Part shown: positions 1-11,019 of the stretch, in pieces
How the letters are laid out: each line of letters begins with the position of its first letter
Numbering within the stretch: the first letter of the stretch is position 1
Assembly (NCBI RefSeq): GCF_048773025.1
Contig: NC_133547.1
Span: 9,434,001-9,498,000 of the forward strand
Source of the DNA: Camelus bactrianus
Taxonomy: Eukaryota > Chordata > Mammalia > Artiodactyla > Camelidae
Direction: 5' to 3'
DNA: 64,000 nucleotides
The notes under the pieces: generated by a model
What the model was told of the DNA's origin: nothing
The model's input: the letters and a program-made list of their open reading frames with translations, nothing else
The model's database searches: none
Position numbers and translations under genes: made by a program

Positions 1-542
1 GGTCCCTTATCTAGTTGTTCTGCTAGTCGCTGTGTCATTGAGATGGGTATCTTTGATGTGGATGCTCCACAACCAACAACTTAATGTCAAACACTTACAT
101 TACAATTGAAAAGCTTAGTACCCGGCACCTGTACTCCACAGGGGCTCCCTTTACCCTGAGGCTTCTCCAGCCCAAGCCTTAGCTTTGTAGGCCTGGATCC
201 TCCCTTGGGAGGTTACTCCCATCAGCTCATCTCCTGAGAAGGCAGCTAAGGCTCAGAGAGGTGAAGCCACTGGCCCCAGATCACCCAGCAAGGAAATGCA
301 ATTGACTAGGAATGCCTGAGGCTGTATTAATTGGAACCAGCCGCACAGACACCCCCTCCCACACCGGGGCCAACGTCATGGCATTTTCAACTAACAGTGT
401 TAGTGCAGGAGAAGCTGAGGTGACAGATGCAGAGCGAGCCTCTGCTTTCCCTGGGCCTCAGTTTCCCCATGTAATGAGTGAGGCATCCGGGCGAGCGTCT
501 GGGGGCTTTTACTGCAGGGCGCGGGGACCGGGTCAGACCTAC
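1..542. other. Left edge: CBLC intron 7
   Basis: No RING-completing exon is visible. A reversed MIR core (GGCTCAGAGAGGTGAAGCCA) lies near 250-300. The open frames here antisense to exon 7 are shadows. Confidence 0.6.
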
Positions 543-674
543 CTGCCAGGCAGCCAGACAGCGGCCACAGAGCAGGTGCCCGCACGGCTCAATCTTCACG
601 TCCTTGTTGCTCTCGGCACAGATCTTGCAGAGCTCAAACGTGGAGTCCATGGCCCAGTACAGCTGCAGCTGCTC
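543..674 (-). CDS. CBLC: CBLC exon 7 (linker helix and first half of RING)
   Basis: The acceptor is CCGCCAG and the donor is TGGCAG|GTAGGT. It encodes [16 protein letters not shown], then [20 protein letters not shown] and GRCLAAWQ. The pattern C-x2-C-x11-C-x-H-x2-C-x2-C is the start of a C3HC4 RING finger. The linker tyrosine in LQLYWAM is kept. The exon with the final RING cysteines is not visible to the left. Confidence 0.95.
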
Positions 675-3600
675 CTGGCGGGTGAGACGGGGATGCCGGG
701 AAGGAGTGCTGATGTCAACCACTGGGATACAAGTCGGGTCACAAAGTCCCAAACCTCTGCACCAGCCCTGGACGCTCTCCCAAGTTCAAGGCCAGGTGCC
801 CAACTGCCTCCTACTTGGGCTCTTCTTATGGACTCGTTCTTGGGGGTGGTCTACACTCAGGGATGCCAGATTCAGCCAATAAACATACTGGATGCCCTGT
901 TCCATTTGATTTTCAGATTAAATGATGAATACATTTTTAGTATAAGTGTATCCCAAATATTGCACGGGATATAATTGTACTAAAAAAAAAAACCCGTATT
1001 TGTCATTGCTCTCACTGCGGGATGGCTGGAAGGCCAGGAACTGGCCCAGGGGCTGCCCCCAGTGAATGCGCAAAGTGCATTAGCTGCTCCGGTGAGCTCA
1101 GCAGTATCATTTCCTGGTTTAATCCCCACAAAAACCCCTGGGTAGGAGGCAGGAGGAGCTGTGTTTTCCAGAGGAGGAACAGAGAGGCTCTGAGAGGCCA
1201 AGTGATATACTTCAGGTCACGTGGCCATCAAGCCAGCACAAAACTCCCAGCCTCCAGGAGTCCAGGGCTGAACTCCGATGGAGAGGATTCCTGAGCCACG
1301 GTGAGGTGAGGCGGCGGGTGGGGGGTGGCGTGGGCAGGGGTTAGGGGCCCAGGCCTGGGCCTCACCTCTGACACGTGGATGCGCTGATAGGTTTCCATCT
1401 GGTAGAGTTCAGTCAGGTCTGGGTTGTGGTTCTTCCCATCTGGGTAGAGGTAGCTGGGTGGGGGAGGCAAGAGAGGGTTGCCGAGGGGCCATCCCGCATT
1501 CACTGCCCGGCCACAGAGCATCTGCCCCAAACACACTGCTGGCCTGGGGCTATTTTCCCTCCCTTCTCCTCACAGTGGGACTTTCTAGGGCAAGCTGTGT
1601 CCCCTCAGACCCCAGGTCAAGCCACGTCCCCTCAGAACCCTCCAGGGTAGGCCACATCCTCTCAGATCCCCATAGAAAGGCACACTAAGCGACTCCAGCC
1701 TGGAAACTCAGACCAGGTGAATGAGAACCCAGAACCTCAGAACCTCAGGCCCAGCACTCCCCACCCTGGAACTTCACCAGTTCCAGAGTCTTCAGGCCCC
1801 AACGTAAAAAAGCATCTTAGTCACAGATTGCTGGAGTGACCAAGTCCTAGAGTCTGAGGCCCATAGGGCTGGAAGGACCTCCTAGTCCATCTACACTACT
1901 TCATGCTTTACAGAGGGTGACGGGGCTCAGTGTGCCAGAAAGGCGATGCCCAAGGCCACACAGAGAGGCCGGGAGGGGCACGGAACCAGGGCTGTGGGCC
2001 AGGTCTGAGCGCCAGGCTCCAAGCAGCCCAGAGAAAGGCTCTGCGCACTCAGGGCCTCCCATCCAGGTTGTAACTACACCCCGAGATCAACTCAGGGTCA
2101 CAAGTCCCCCAAGGCCAGTGGCTCTACCTGGGCCCTGGTGCAGCTCTCCCACAAACACACTGTGTGACCAGGGCCGGGCAACTCTACCTCTCTGGCCTCA
2201 AGTTTCCTATTCTGTAAAATGGACATAATAGTGCCTTGGGCAAAGATGGGTGGTGAGGATTTAACAAGACAGCGCTCAGAAGACAAGCAGTACTCGTCCC
2301 CACACAGAAATACCCAGGAAGAGGGGAGCTGCTGTGATCAGCGTTAGACCCAGAAAGATGTCTTGCTGTGTGGTAGAAAGAACTTAGTGTCCCCTCCCCT
2401 CCTCTGGATTTTTCCACTGATAAAATATTGGGGGAGGTTGTAACACACAGGGCAGGGGGGCTAAACCAGTTTGTTGGTGTTTGCACTTATTTTAACTCTG
2501 GAATCCTCCGATGAAATCTGACCTGGAACTCAGCACATAATAATGCGTTAGAAGGGGGAAGGCATAGCTCAGTGGTAGAGGACGTGCTTAGCAATGCTCA
2601 AGGTCCTGGGTTCAATCTCCAGTACCTCCATGAAAAAAAAAAATGAAATTAAAATAAATAAATAAACCTAATTATCTTGCCCCCAAACAAACAAACAAAA
2701 AAATGCTTTAGAGCCTGAATTCTGGGCCTGGCTGCCTGGCTTCAAATCCCAGTTTATTAGCTAAGGAGCTGTGTGACCTGGACCCGTATCTCTGTCTCTC
2801 TGTGCCTCAATTTCCTTGTGTGTGTGTATGTATACGTATATATTTACATACACACACACAATAGATATTCATTACTCGTGGATTCCGTGGTTGCAAATGT
2901 GCCTACTTGCTAAAATGTATTTGTAACCTCCGAATCAATCCTTGGGCACCTTCCGCGATGTATTTGTAACCGCAGAATCAATTCTTGGGCACCTTCCGCA
3001 CTCATTCACCACCAGGCATGCTCCCAGCTGAGGGTGAACAAGGCAACATTTGGCTTTCTCCTTTGAGCTCTCACACTGTAAACGTGTCCTTTTCACAGTC
3101 TATTCAGTGTCCCGTTTTCCACATTTTAATGCTTTTTCTTGGTGATTTCACTAATTTAAATGCCCCCCACCCCAAGCGAAGTGCTGAAGTTCAGTCTCAT
3201 GTCCTAAGCTCAAGAAGGCTGGGATGTGACTGATGGAGAAAATTCGGGGGTGAGACAGACGAGCTTCATTCAGGCATGAGTTACAGTGCTGTTGGCCGTG
3301 AGTTCCATGTGAATGAATCAACGTTATGTGTTAAATTAGGTGTCTTTAAACAGAAACACACAGAAATCTTTTTTGGAACGACTGATTGACCAAAACGTGA
3401 CCAGAATCTTGCAGGAAACTGCACCTGTATTTCCCCTAGGAGCCATGGCTTAGGATTTCCTAACTCGGTGTTTGTTGCACGTTTGTACAATAGAACTACC
3501 ATGAATAATGAGAAATAATGAGAATCAACTGCTTATCTATCTCTGTCTATCTATCCAGCATCTGTTTCATAGCACATCATATAGATATGTCTGCTAGCTA

Positions 3601-6600
3601 AGAAGGCTCTGGTTAAAGGTCCAGTGTGAGATTCAGGAACCTCATCTGCCTTTTTTCCCCCTCCCCTCCTACCCAAGGCAGCTTCCGAAAGAGGGGCCCC
3701 GGGGCAGCCCAGATTACAGATTGAAAACCCCAGTCTAGCTTTTTGCCCAGTTCTTCTCCTGCTCTAACTGGTCTAGATTCTAGAACAGGATATGGCTATC
3801 TAGAAGCAAAGGCCCTTGAGTGCAAATCCAAGGAAGGTGGCCACTGGGGTTGTGCCCAACTTCCACACACAGCTCCGAGCTGCCGCTAGCCCAATATGGC
3901 AGCTTTGTGGGAACTAGGAAAGGTTCCCCTTCCTCTGGATCCTTGTCTGCCACCTGCTGGAACACTGGAGTATTGCAAATTTATGTTTGCTCTGTGAACC
4001 CTTTGCCCTCTGTCGTCGTGATCTAGGGCAGTGCTCAATAGGCATGAGCTTTTGCAGTGTGTTCTGCTGACACCCTCCCCCTGCTAGGATGATGACTCAC
4101 AAGCCTTCCTTTTGTCCTTCCAGGAGTGCCTGGAACAGGGGTTTGTTGAGAGGGATGGTCTGCAGGATACTGCCATCTGAGCTCACATATCCGATGGCCC
4201 ACTGTCCCAGGCGAGTGCAACTAGGCCGGAAGATATAGCTGGAGGAAGAGGTAGGAAGGGATGGGGTTAGGGAGTGGTCACTGCTGTCCCTTCTGGAACC
4301 TCCCGGCCCCTTACCCTAGTGCGGATCCAGGCGTTTAAGTCCTCAATCCCTTGTAACCCAGCTTCCTCCTTTTTAGGCTAGATCCCCATCCGCCACCATA
4401 GGGAACACCTGCTGTTTTTACCTGCTTGGCTCCTCCTCCACCTTCTCTGGGGTTTAGACAACACTGATTCTGTCTTGGCCAACCAGTGCATTTCAGGACC
4501 CTGATCATAGTGGTGGGAGTCAACTCTGGAAATTTTGCTGAAAGTATCAGGAGCAAGGCACCCACATTCTATAGGGGTTGCTAAACTGGCAGAGTGTAGG
4601 GCTGGGGCTTCTAGAAACCATTTACCACCATGAGGAAAGACTATATTTGAAAATGAGGCTAACACGGAGGAAGCCAGGGAAAAACAGGAACCAATTTCTG
4701 ATAATAGCACTTGGGCACCTGGATCCAGCTGTGCCTGAAACTTGCACCTGGTCTTTTCAATTGTGGGGATTAATTAATTCCTCTTTCCCTTTACACCAGT
4801 TTGAAGTGCAACTTCCAGCAGGTGAAGTCCAGCAGGTCGGGAGGTCACATACAAAATATTTAACAGCTGGTACAGCATGGGCTCTGAGCTGTCAGAAACA
4901 CATCTTGTCCTGGGGCAGGGTCTTCAGGGCCCCCCTACCAGACCAGGTATTGTCCCTTTAGCTGCTGGACTGTGGGAAGGTCTAGGTGGTCCTGGGAGAA
5001 CCCAGACTGCAGAGGTAAGAGGCATTAGCATCTTACCTCTGAGCTCTCGACTCTTTGGGGTCCTATGTACTGTGGCCCTTACTTTCTGAAGGATGTCTGG
5101 GCTTCCATCGCCCCAGCCCAAGACCCAGACCCCTGCACCTCCTGCAGCCTCCTTCTCCTGAGGCCGGGTCCTTTTACCTGCCTGGCTTGTCTCTGCAGGC
5201 CTGTAGACGTGCTCGGACTTCGTCATATGTGAGGAAGGCCATGTAGCCCGGGTGGTTGACTGCCAGCAGCTGCCAGTTCTTGAGGAGTGTTGGCCATGGC
5301 TAGGGTGGGGCAGCACTTGGGTGAGGGAGGGGCTGAGGAAGCAGCCCTCACCCCTAGTGCCTCCCACTACCTCACTCACACCCATGATAGGCCTCAGGAA
5401 TATCTCTGACACAGAAGATTCTAGACTCTTCCTTCTCCAGGACCCAGGAGTCCAGGTCCCTAGCCCCTCCTCCCTCGGATCTAGGAGTCTGGGCTCCCAG
5501 CCTCTCCTTCCCCCAGGACCCAAGAGTCTAAGCTTCCAGCTTTGGCCTCCCCTGACCTGAAAGAGTCTGGTGAAGACGTCAAACTCGAAGATGGACACAT
5601 GACCGCTGCAGGTGAGGTCGATGGTGGAGCGCAAGGCCAGAGCGGTGGAGCCTGGCTCCACGGGGTGGCAGATACACAGGAGTGCCTCAAACTCAGCCCA
5701 GGGCAGCACACACCTAGATGGAGGGGGTGGGGGAACGAAGCTGAAGCTTCTGGGAGCCTAGGATGGGAGCACCTTCTAGGAAGGAAACAACTGGGAGCCT
5801 GGACTCCTGGGTCTGAGGGAAGAGGGGCTCAGGGCCTGGACTCCTGGGTCCCTGGGCAGGGGCAGGATGAGGCTCCAGCTGCTGAGGGGCCCTAGGGGTA
5901 GTGCTCACTCACCGGGCTCCGCAGTGCTTCCTCCAGAAAGTGTGGGCTGGGATCTTGGTGAGCTGGTACGTGTTTCCACAGTACTTTCCTCCGGGGAAGA
6001 GCGCGCTCAGCTCCTCATGCATATGGCTGAAGATGAGGGCCAGCTTGGCCAGCTGTCGCCTGTGGGGATGGGCTCTGAGGATCTGGGCTGGACCTTGGGG
6101 CTCCCACTGACTCCTGCACCCTCGGTGGGGAACACCCACAGGGACGAGGCCCCCAGAATCTCCCTAAGGCGTCAGTGCAGGGTAAAAGTCAATTCCCAAA
6201 CTGCTTGTTGCAGTCCTAATGTCTCCCCTCTCGGAACCTTGGTTTCCCCATCTGTGAAGGAAAGGGAGGTACTGCCCTTCTTCCAATGCCTAAGGCATCC
6301 TCCAGCAGACAAATCCCAGTCTCTGCCTGAAGCCTGGGGTTGGGGCTGGAGGAGAAGCCTTGCCTAGTCAGACATGGGGACCACTAGGGCTGGGGCCATT
6401 TAGGGTGGTCTGAGTGTAGGTCACGCTTGGAGACTCCCTCTTGGTTTTAGCAGCTCTGGATGGTGGGCTCCTGAGCTTTTTCCTGCTGGCTGCCTCCCAG
6501 AGGGACTGCTCAGAATTTGGCGAGCAGCAGAGGGTAGCTCGGACACTGAGCTGTGTGGTTTTTGGCAAGTTCCTTTTTTTCCCCCCAAGCCTCAGTTTCC

Positions 6601-8527
6601 TCAACTATGAAATGGGCATACATACAGGGTAAGTACAGCCCCTGCGTCACTGGGGGAGTGATGAGGATTCTTACACATCTTCTAAGCACATAAAATGCCT
6701 AGCACAGTGTGGCATACAGGAGCACTCAGGGCATGTTAACTACTTTTTATTTTGTGTTAATAGTCTCCTTGGGCTAGGTCTGTAGGATTCCTGAGACCTT
6801 TTATAGGGCCACCCTTGACAGTTTCTAAGCACCCTCCCTTCCCAGAGTCTATAATGGAATCACTATTCACATGTGACTGGTCCAAACTGAGATGCGCTCT
6901 AAGTATGAAATAGACACCAGATTTCCAAAACAGAGCAAAAGGGAAAACAAAATGTGAACTATCTCGTTAATCATCGCCTTATATTGATTATATTGAGGTG
7001 ATAATATTTTGGATATAGTGAGTTAAAGAAAATGTTACTAAAATTCATTTCACCTGTTTAAAAAAACTCTTTGTAATATGTCTACTGGAAAATGGAAAGC
7101 TACTTGTTTGGCTTGCATTAGATTTTAGTGGAGTTTTCTGGTCTAGAATTTCCTTCAAAGAGTTGCTAGCATCCTGAAACTCTGTAACCTCCACTAAGAC
7201 ACTCATTGAGCCCCTAAGCTTCCTAGTTTCTAGAACCCACTGAATCTAGAACAGTGATTCTCAGCAGAATTATACCACCCTCCTAAGGAGCTTCTGGAAA
7301 TTTCCTTGACATAGCAGTTAGGGTGTGAAGGCTGGATTATAGGGACAATCCCCTCCAGCAAGATTTGCCCACATCTCACTCAATTTTCCAGTGTCCCACC
7401 AGACATTCGTGAAGGTGGAAAACCCATTTGTAATGATCTGAGCCTAGAACCCAATTCTGCTTTACACAAGTATTTTTTTGCACACTTAAAATTGATTCTG
7501 AATTTTACAGAAATCCAACTATCCTATGTATCAAGGGAAGTCAGTTTGTTTCAGCAACATAGTGATTTCTCTCTACAGGTCCAAGTGTCTGACTAGTCCG
7601 TTCTGCCTTCCAGAGCAATGGTAATTGTGCCTTGGCATTTTCATTCAAAATATAGATAAATTTATTATGAAGAACGTTCCTTTGATCACTCCCTTATAAT
7701 ACAGTTTGGGTCTTATAATTTTTTTAAGGAATTATGAGGAGGTAGGTTATTGACTCTGTGAATTTCATCTCAGGATGGATTTAAGGAAACCCTACAAAAT
7801 ATTTGCTGTAAAGAAGGGGTGTGGGGGCATGACACGGTTGACAGCTGCTGTTCCAGACAGGCCTTGGGAGGTTCCCGGCAGGGGCGCTGACTTTCTCCAG
7901 TGATTAGGATGCAGGAAGCACCCTGAGGTCCCCATGTTTCAGGATATGTGTCTAAATTCTCTGGGTGGGCCAGCCGGCTTCTTAGCCAAGAAGAGGGGGG
8001 ATGGGGGGCTGAGAGCCTAGGTGCCCAAGGAAGGAAAAATTTGGTGGCCTAGTTTTCCAGGTTCCTTTAGGAAGAAGGGACTGGGACTGGGACTCCTGGG
8101 TCCGAGGGCGGAGGGAGCTGCGAGCAGGACCTGGGCCTCGCTGGCGATCTCACCTTTGTCCCGGGGCAAAGGCTCACCTGAGTCTGGAGCCCTCCCGGAA
8201 GAGCTCGTCGGCGGCAGTCTTTCGGCCCCGGGGTGGCAGCAGTGCCACCACCTGCCGGCTCTTGGCCTCCAGGTTAGCAAGATAGACCGCGAGAAAGTCC
8301 ACCGCACCACCGGGGCCCTCGGGGCCGCCCCCGCCGGCCGCCCTCTGTGCCTGCGCCACCTCGCGCAGCAGCTCCGCGGTGCGGGGCAGCAGGTCCCGCA
8401 GCGACGGGGGGCTGGAGGAGAGCCGGAGGTCCCGGCATTGCTCTTCCAGGCGCTGCAGGAGCTTCACCGCCCGGCCGAACGCGCGGGATTCTCCCCTTTG
8501 CCATCCCCGAAGGGCCGCCACAGCCAT
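543..8527 (-). CDS. CBLC: CBLC, Cbl-family E3 ubiquitin ligase (5' seven exons; 3' end outside window)
   Basis: CBLC binds phosphotyrosines on activated receptor and Src-type kinases and ubiquitinates them. Join 8178-8527, 5913-6059, 5557-5713, 5178-5299, 4101-4238, 1366-1453, 543-674, all complement. All junctions have AG/GT sites and keep frame, giving 1134 nt or 378 residues. Domains in order: four-helix bundle (about 1-140), EF-hand (about 165-220, [14 protein letters not shown]), variant SH2 (about 221-310, with YIFRPSCTR carrying the phosphate-binding Arg), linker, and the start of the RING finger with C350, C353, C365, H367, C370 and C373. The RING is cut by the window edge: the exon with its last cysteines and the proline-rich tail is not in bases 1-542. 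The start ATG was chosen because the following residues match the human amino end as I recall it and lie in a CpG island. Neighbour order BCL3-CBLC supports orthology over CBL or CBLB. Confidence 0.95.
858..995. repeat. Old AT-rich interspersed repeat (half of a palindromic DNA element?)
   Basis: GATGCCAGATTCAGCCAATA through TTAGTATAAGTGTATCCCAA resembles a widespread mammalian palindromic non-autonomous element. I cannot name it with certainty. It is in CBLC intron 6. Confidence 0.4.
1366..1453 (-). CDS. CBLC: CBLC exon 6 (end of SH2 and linker)
   Basis: The acceptor is CACCCAG and the donor is TCAGAG|GTGAGG. It encodes [17 protein letters not shown], then [13 protein letters not shown]. 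The last stretch belongs to the linker helix region that gates RING activity. It carries two tyrosines where the human protein, from memory, has none. Confidence 0.93.
1454..4100. other. CBLC intron 6 (earlier coordinates) between exons 5 and 6
   Basis: It contains reversed MIR-like sequence near 1880-2020, a MIR-like stretch near 2100-2300, a camelid SINE at 2553-2701, MIR-like sequence at about 2714-2825 followed by a TG/TA microsatellite at about 2820-2865, and a 60-base near-duplication near 2890-3000 (TGTATTTGTAACC...AATCAAT). No exon is supported. Confidence 0.6.
2553..2701 (+). repeat. Camelid tRNA-derived SINE (vic-1 type)
   Basis: The head reads GGCATAGCTCAGTGGTAGAG and the B-box region GGTTCAATCTCC. 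It has an A-rich AAATAAATAAACCTAATTA tail and is flanked by AATGC(G/T)TTAGA copies at 2542-2552 and 2702-2712. It lies in CBLC intron 6, antisense to the gene. Confidence 0.9.
4101..4238 (-). CDS. CBLC: CBLC exon 5 (SH2 core)
   Basis: The acceptor is CCTCCAG and the donor is GGCTT|GTGAGT. It encodes [20 protein letters not shown], which holds the phosphotyrosine-contacting Arg and the GQWAIGYV motif that is invariant in Cbl proteins, then [20 protein letters not shown] and EGQKEG. Confidence 0.94.
5178..5299 (-). CDS. CBLC: CBLC exon 4 (start of SH2-like domain)
   Basis: This exon is 122 nt, too short to stand out as an open frame. The acceptor is CCCTAG and the donor is GGCAG|GTAAAA. It encodes [20 protein letters not shown] then [20 protein letters not shown], the entry into the Cbl SH2 domain. 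Confidence 0.94.
5395..5860. repeat. Minisatellite-like copies around CBLC exon 3, opposite orientations
   Basis: In intron 3, AGGACCCAGGAGTCCAGGTC and CCTCCTCCCTCGGATCTAGG repeat. In intron 2, CCTGGACTCCTGGGTCTGAG repeats in the reverse sense. The unit resembles the 37-bp minisatellite family known from human 19q near APOC2. Confidence 0.6.
5557..5713 (-). CDS. CBLC: CBLC exon 3 (EF-hand)
   Basis: The acceptor is CATCTAG and the donor is TTTCAG|GTCAGG. It encodes [20 protein letters not shown] followed by the EF-hand core [20 protein letters not shown]. The 157-nt length joins both neighbours in frame. Confidence 0.95.
5913..6059 (-). CDS. CBLC: CBLC exon 2 (end of four-helix bundle)
   Basis: The acceptor is CCCCACAG and the donor is CCCG|GTGAGT. 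The exon encodes [20 protein letters not shown] and then [22 protein letters not shown], which is strongly conserved in all Cbl proteins. It ends in phase 2 and the next exon supplies one base. Confidence 0.95.
6490..6760 (+). repeat. MIR SINE in CBLC intron 1
   Basis: GCCTCAGTTTCCTCAACTAT, ATGAAATGGGCATACATAC and AATGCCTAGCACAGTGTGGC are MIR words in order. Confidence 0.75.
6845..7140 (+). mobile_element. hAT-Charlie-like DNA transposon remnant
   Basis: The fragments TAGACACCAGATTTCCAAA, ATAATATTTTGGATATAGTG, ATTCATTTCACCTGTTTAA and GCTTGCATTAGATTTTAGTG occur in the order found in an old mammalian DNA transposon. The same family recurs at 62871-63960. It lies in CBLC intron 1, which otherwise (6060-8177) holds a MIR and minisatellite-like sequence. 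Confidence 0.55.
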
Positions 8528-8620
8528 GGGTCCCTCGGCTGCCCGGGGAGGAACGGGTGCGGCCGGGAAAGGCGCGGCGCCGCCCAGCCCGGGGTGAGGG
8601 CGGGACGGGGCCGGAGAGGT
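8140..8620 (-). promoter_or_regulatory. CpG island over CBLC exon 1 and proximal promoter
   Basis: CpG dinucleotides are dense from about 8140 to 8620 and sparse on both sides. The island covers exon 1 and about 90 bases upstream of the ATG. GC-box-like GGGGCGG/CCGCCC words are present and no TATA box is obvious. The transcription start is not resolvable by eye. Confidence 0.6.
8178..8527 (-). CDS. CBLC: CBLC exon 1 (start codon, four-helix bundle)
   Basis: The exon starts with ATG at 8527 and reads [12 protein letters not shown], then a helical stretch ([31 protein letters not shown]) typical of the Cbl amino-terminal four-helix bundle. It ends CTC AG before GTGAGC, so the split Arg codon is completed by exon 2. 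A Gly-rich insert ([12 protein letters not shown]) is also present in human CBLC as I recall it. Confidence 0.94.
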
Positions 8621-9974
8621 GAGGGCGGGCCCTGGAGAATCGGGGAGGGGACTGCAAGCTACCTGTGTCTCCCAAGGGGGGCGGGGGCTGGGGGCTCTGA
8701 CAACTGGGTTCCCTAGAGATGAGGTTCTAAAGTCTGATCCCCAAAGGAGAGCCGGGTAGTGTGGCTTCGGTGGGTGGAGACAGGACTTCCTGAGTGGGTG
8801 GAAATTGCAGGTAGGATGCCTGGGCCCCTTTTGGGAAGGGCTGAGGGCTGGGTCCCAAGCTTGCAGTGGATGAGGGATTGGGGGAAACCTGGGATTTTTG
8901 TTGGGGGCGCGGGTGGGGCTGGGAGTTTAGCGATCCTGGGTCGCGGCTGAAGATTAAAGGTCAGAGAGCTGAAAGGTCAGAGAGCTGAATTTTCTAGGAG
9001 AAAATGTTAGGGGGATAGCGGGATCCCTTTGTCCCCGAGAAGGAACACAGCGTGCCCAGACCTCTGGGTCCCCTAAGAGCTGGAGTTGGGTGGAGAGTAT
9101 CTGAGGGAGCAAGAATTTGGTGACGTAATTCCTGGGTCCTCAGGGCAGGGGCCTACGAGAAATCTGGCTGAAGCTGAGATAGATTTCCAAAGGGGACGGG
9201 GGTTTCTTGGTCCCCAGGGGATGAAGCGGGAAGATGGGGGTTCATGAATCCCAAGGCCCAAACACGGCTGGTCCTCGCAGGGCTGGAGGGGCGTGATTTT
9301 CTCCGCAGCTTGGGCTACTTGTAGCATCAACACAGCCCCGGCTGTGCGCTGCGCGGCCACTCGGGGGCGTTTGTGGACCGGAGCTTCCCTCCATCCCCAA
9401 GGCATCCAGGCCACGTCCCGGCCAGGAGACCTAGCCAAGTTCTGATTACAAATGTGCGCCTACTTAGAGAATGCTCTAATGTTCTAATCAGAGAATAATC
9501 GTAATAGCGAACATTTATTAAACACTCCCTGTGGGGCCCTGTGTGTCAAGCTTTACGTTTTCTCTCTGAATTCTGGGAAATAGGGTGAAAATTCATTGAC
9601 CTGGCAGAAATTCAAAATTTTGACTATGTAAAGCGTTGATGAGGAGCTGATGCAAGCGTAAGTGGACAGATTTAGTTGGAGAGTAATTTAACAGCATCCA
9701 TTAAAGCCTTGGCAGGGCGAGTCCACTGCCAGCTACATCCTTCAGAGCTGTGATTTGTACACACTTTTGCTCACATTGGGACATTATACACCTGAAATAA
9801 TTTCACAGAGTAATCCTTACCCCGAGCATGTGCTCTAATATTTTCTGTTCCATTTAACGTCATTTCATTAAAGGGAAAATTGTGTTTGTAACCCACTAAA
9901 TTGATTTCCCAACCCACTAATGGATCTTTTGGGGCAGGTTGAAAAATACTGCCCTAAGAACTCCAAGAGGCATG

Positions 9975-10840
9975 TTCAGGGATGTTAATTGCAACCTTGT
10001 CAGAAGTGGAGAAAACTGGAAACAAGGCAATCGTCCATCAGCAGGAGGAGGGATGAATAATACATTGTGGTCTACTCTCACAAAGGACTCCCACACAGCA
10101 GTTCCAATGAATGAACTGGACACACATACCAACAGCGTGAATCGTAAACACGTAATGATGAGTGTATTGTGTTGAATAGTGGCCCTCCCCCATTCATGTC
10201 CACTGGAACCTGTGAAGGTGGCCTTATTTAGAAATAGAGTTTTTGGAGTTAGCCAAGTTAAGGTGAGGTTGTACTGAATTAGGATGAGCCCTAAATCCAA
10301 TATGACTGGAAATTTGGACACAGAAACAGGTATGCCCACAGGGAGAAAGCTATGTGATGATGGAAGCAGAGATGAGTGATGCATCTGTAAGCCAAGGAAT
10401 GCCACAGATTGCTGGCAAACGCTGGAAGCTAGGAAGAGGCAAGGAAGGACCCTCCCCTAGAGCCTTCAAAGAGAGAAAGCCCTGCCAACATGTTGACTTG
10501 AGGCTCCCAGTCCCCAGAATTGTGAGAGAATAAATTTATTGGCTTAAGCCATTCAGTTTGTGGTCCTCTGTTAATGGCAGCAACAGGAAACTAATACAAT
10601 GAGTTTTTTTTTTTTTGAAACGCTACTGCAGAAGGATTAGTACAACACAATGTTATTTATACAGAGTTAGAAAATCTGCAAAACAGGTGCTCTATATTAT
10701 TTATTATATCACATTGTATGTCATAGTCATATGAAACCATGAGTGGTAATGCAGGAATGCAGCATTGAATGCAGTACATGAAGAAGGAGAAAGATGGACT
10801 TTGAGGATACAGTGGAACTACAACGATATTGTTAATGCTT
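9975..10840 (+). mobile_element. LINE-1 fragment, interrupted by an LTR
   Basis: ACTGGAAACAAGGCAATCGT and GATGAATAATACATTGTGGT are degenerate ORF2 3'-end words. The element is cut at 10162 by the MLT1 LTR. AT-rich sequence that may be its 3' end resumes at 10604. Confidence 0.6.
10163..10598 (+). mobile_element. Solo LTR, MLT1-type (ERVL-MaLR)
   Basis: The element starts TGTATTG and ends AATACA. It shows the MaLR signatures AGAGAATAAATTTATTGGC and TTAAGCCATTCAGTTTGTGG. Five-base duplications ATGAG flank it at 10158-10162 and 10599-10603. It lies within a LINE-1 fragment. No internal region is present. Confidence 0.85.
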
Positions 10841-10861
10841 TAATTTTAAAAATCTGGATCA

Positions 10862-10924
10862 CACTGGAATTTGACACAACATTCTAAAATGACTATAACT
10901 CAATAAAAATGTTTTAAAAAATAA
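10862..10924 (+). mobile_element. Very short LINE-1 3'-end insertion with target-site duplication
   Basis: GGAATTTGACACAACATTCT and ATAACTCAATAAAAATG are the terminal bases of a LINE-1. Copies of AAAA(T/C)CTGGATCA flank it at 10849-10861 and 10925-10937, so this is a strongly 5'-truncated insertion. Confidence 0.7.
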
Positions 10925-11019
10925 AAAACCTGGATCAAATATTGCAAACTGGTTAAGAATTCGTATAATTGCGTAGTGGATACAAAAGAAGTGGATGGTA
11001 AGAAAAGATACAGAAAAAT

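Noticed and set aside
1-542. Search for the next CBLC exon (second half of RING)
   Set aside because: No C-P-F-C-type RING sequence with splice sites is present; the exon must lie outside the window.
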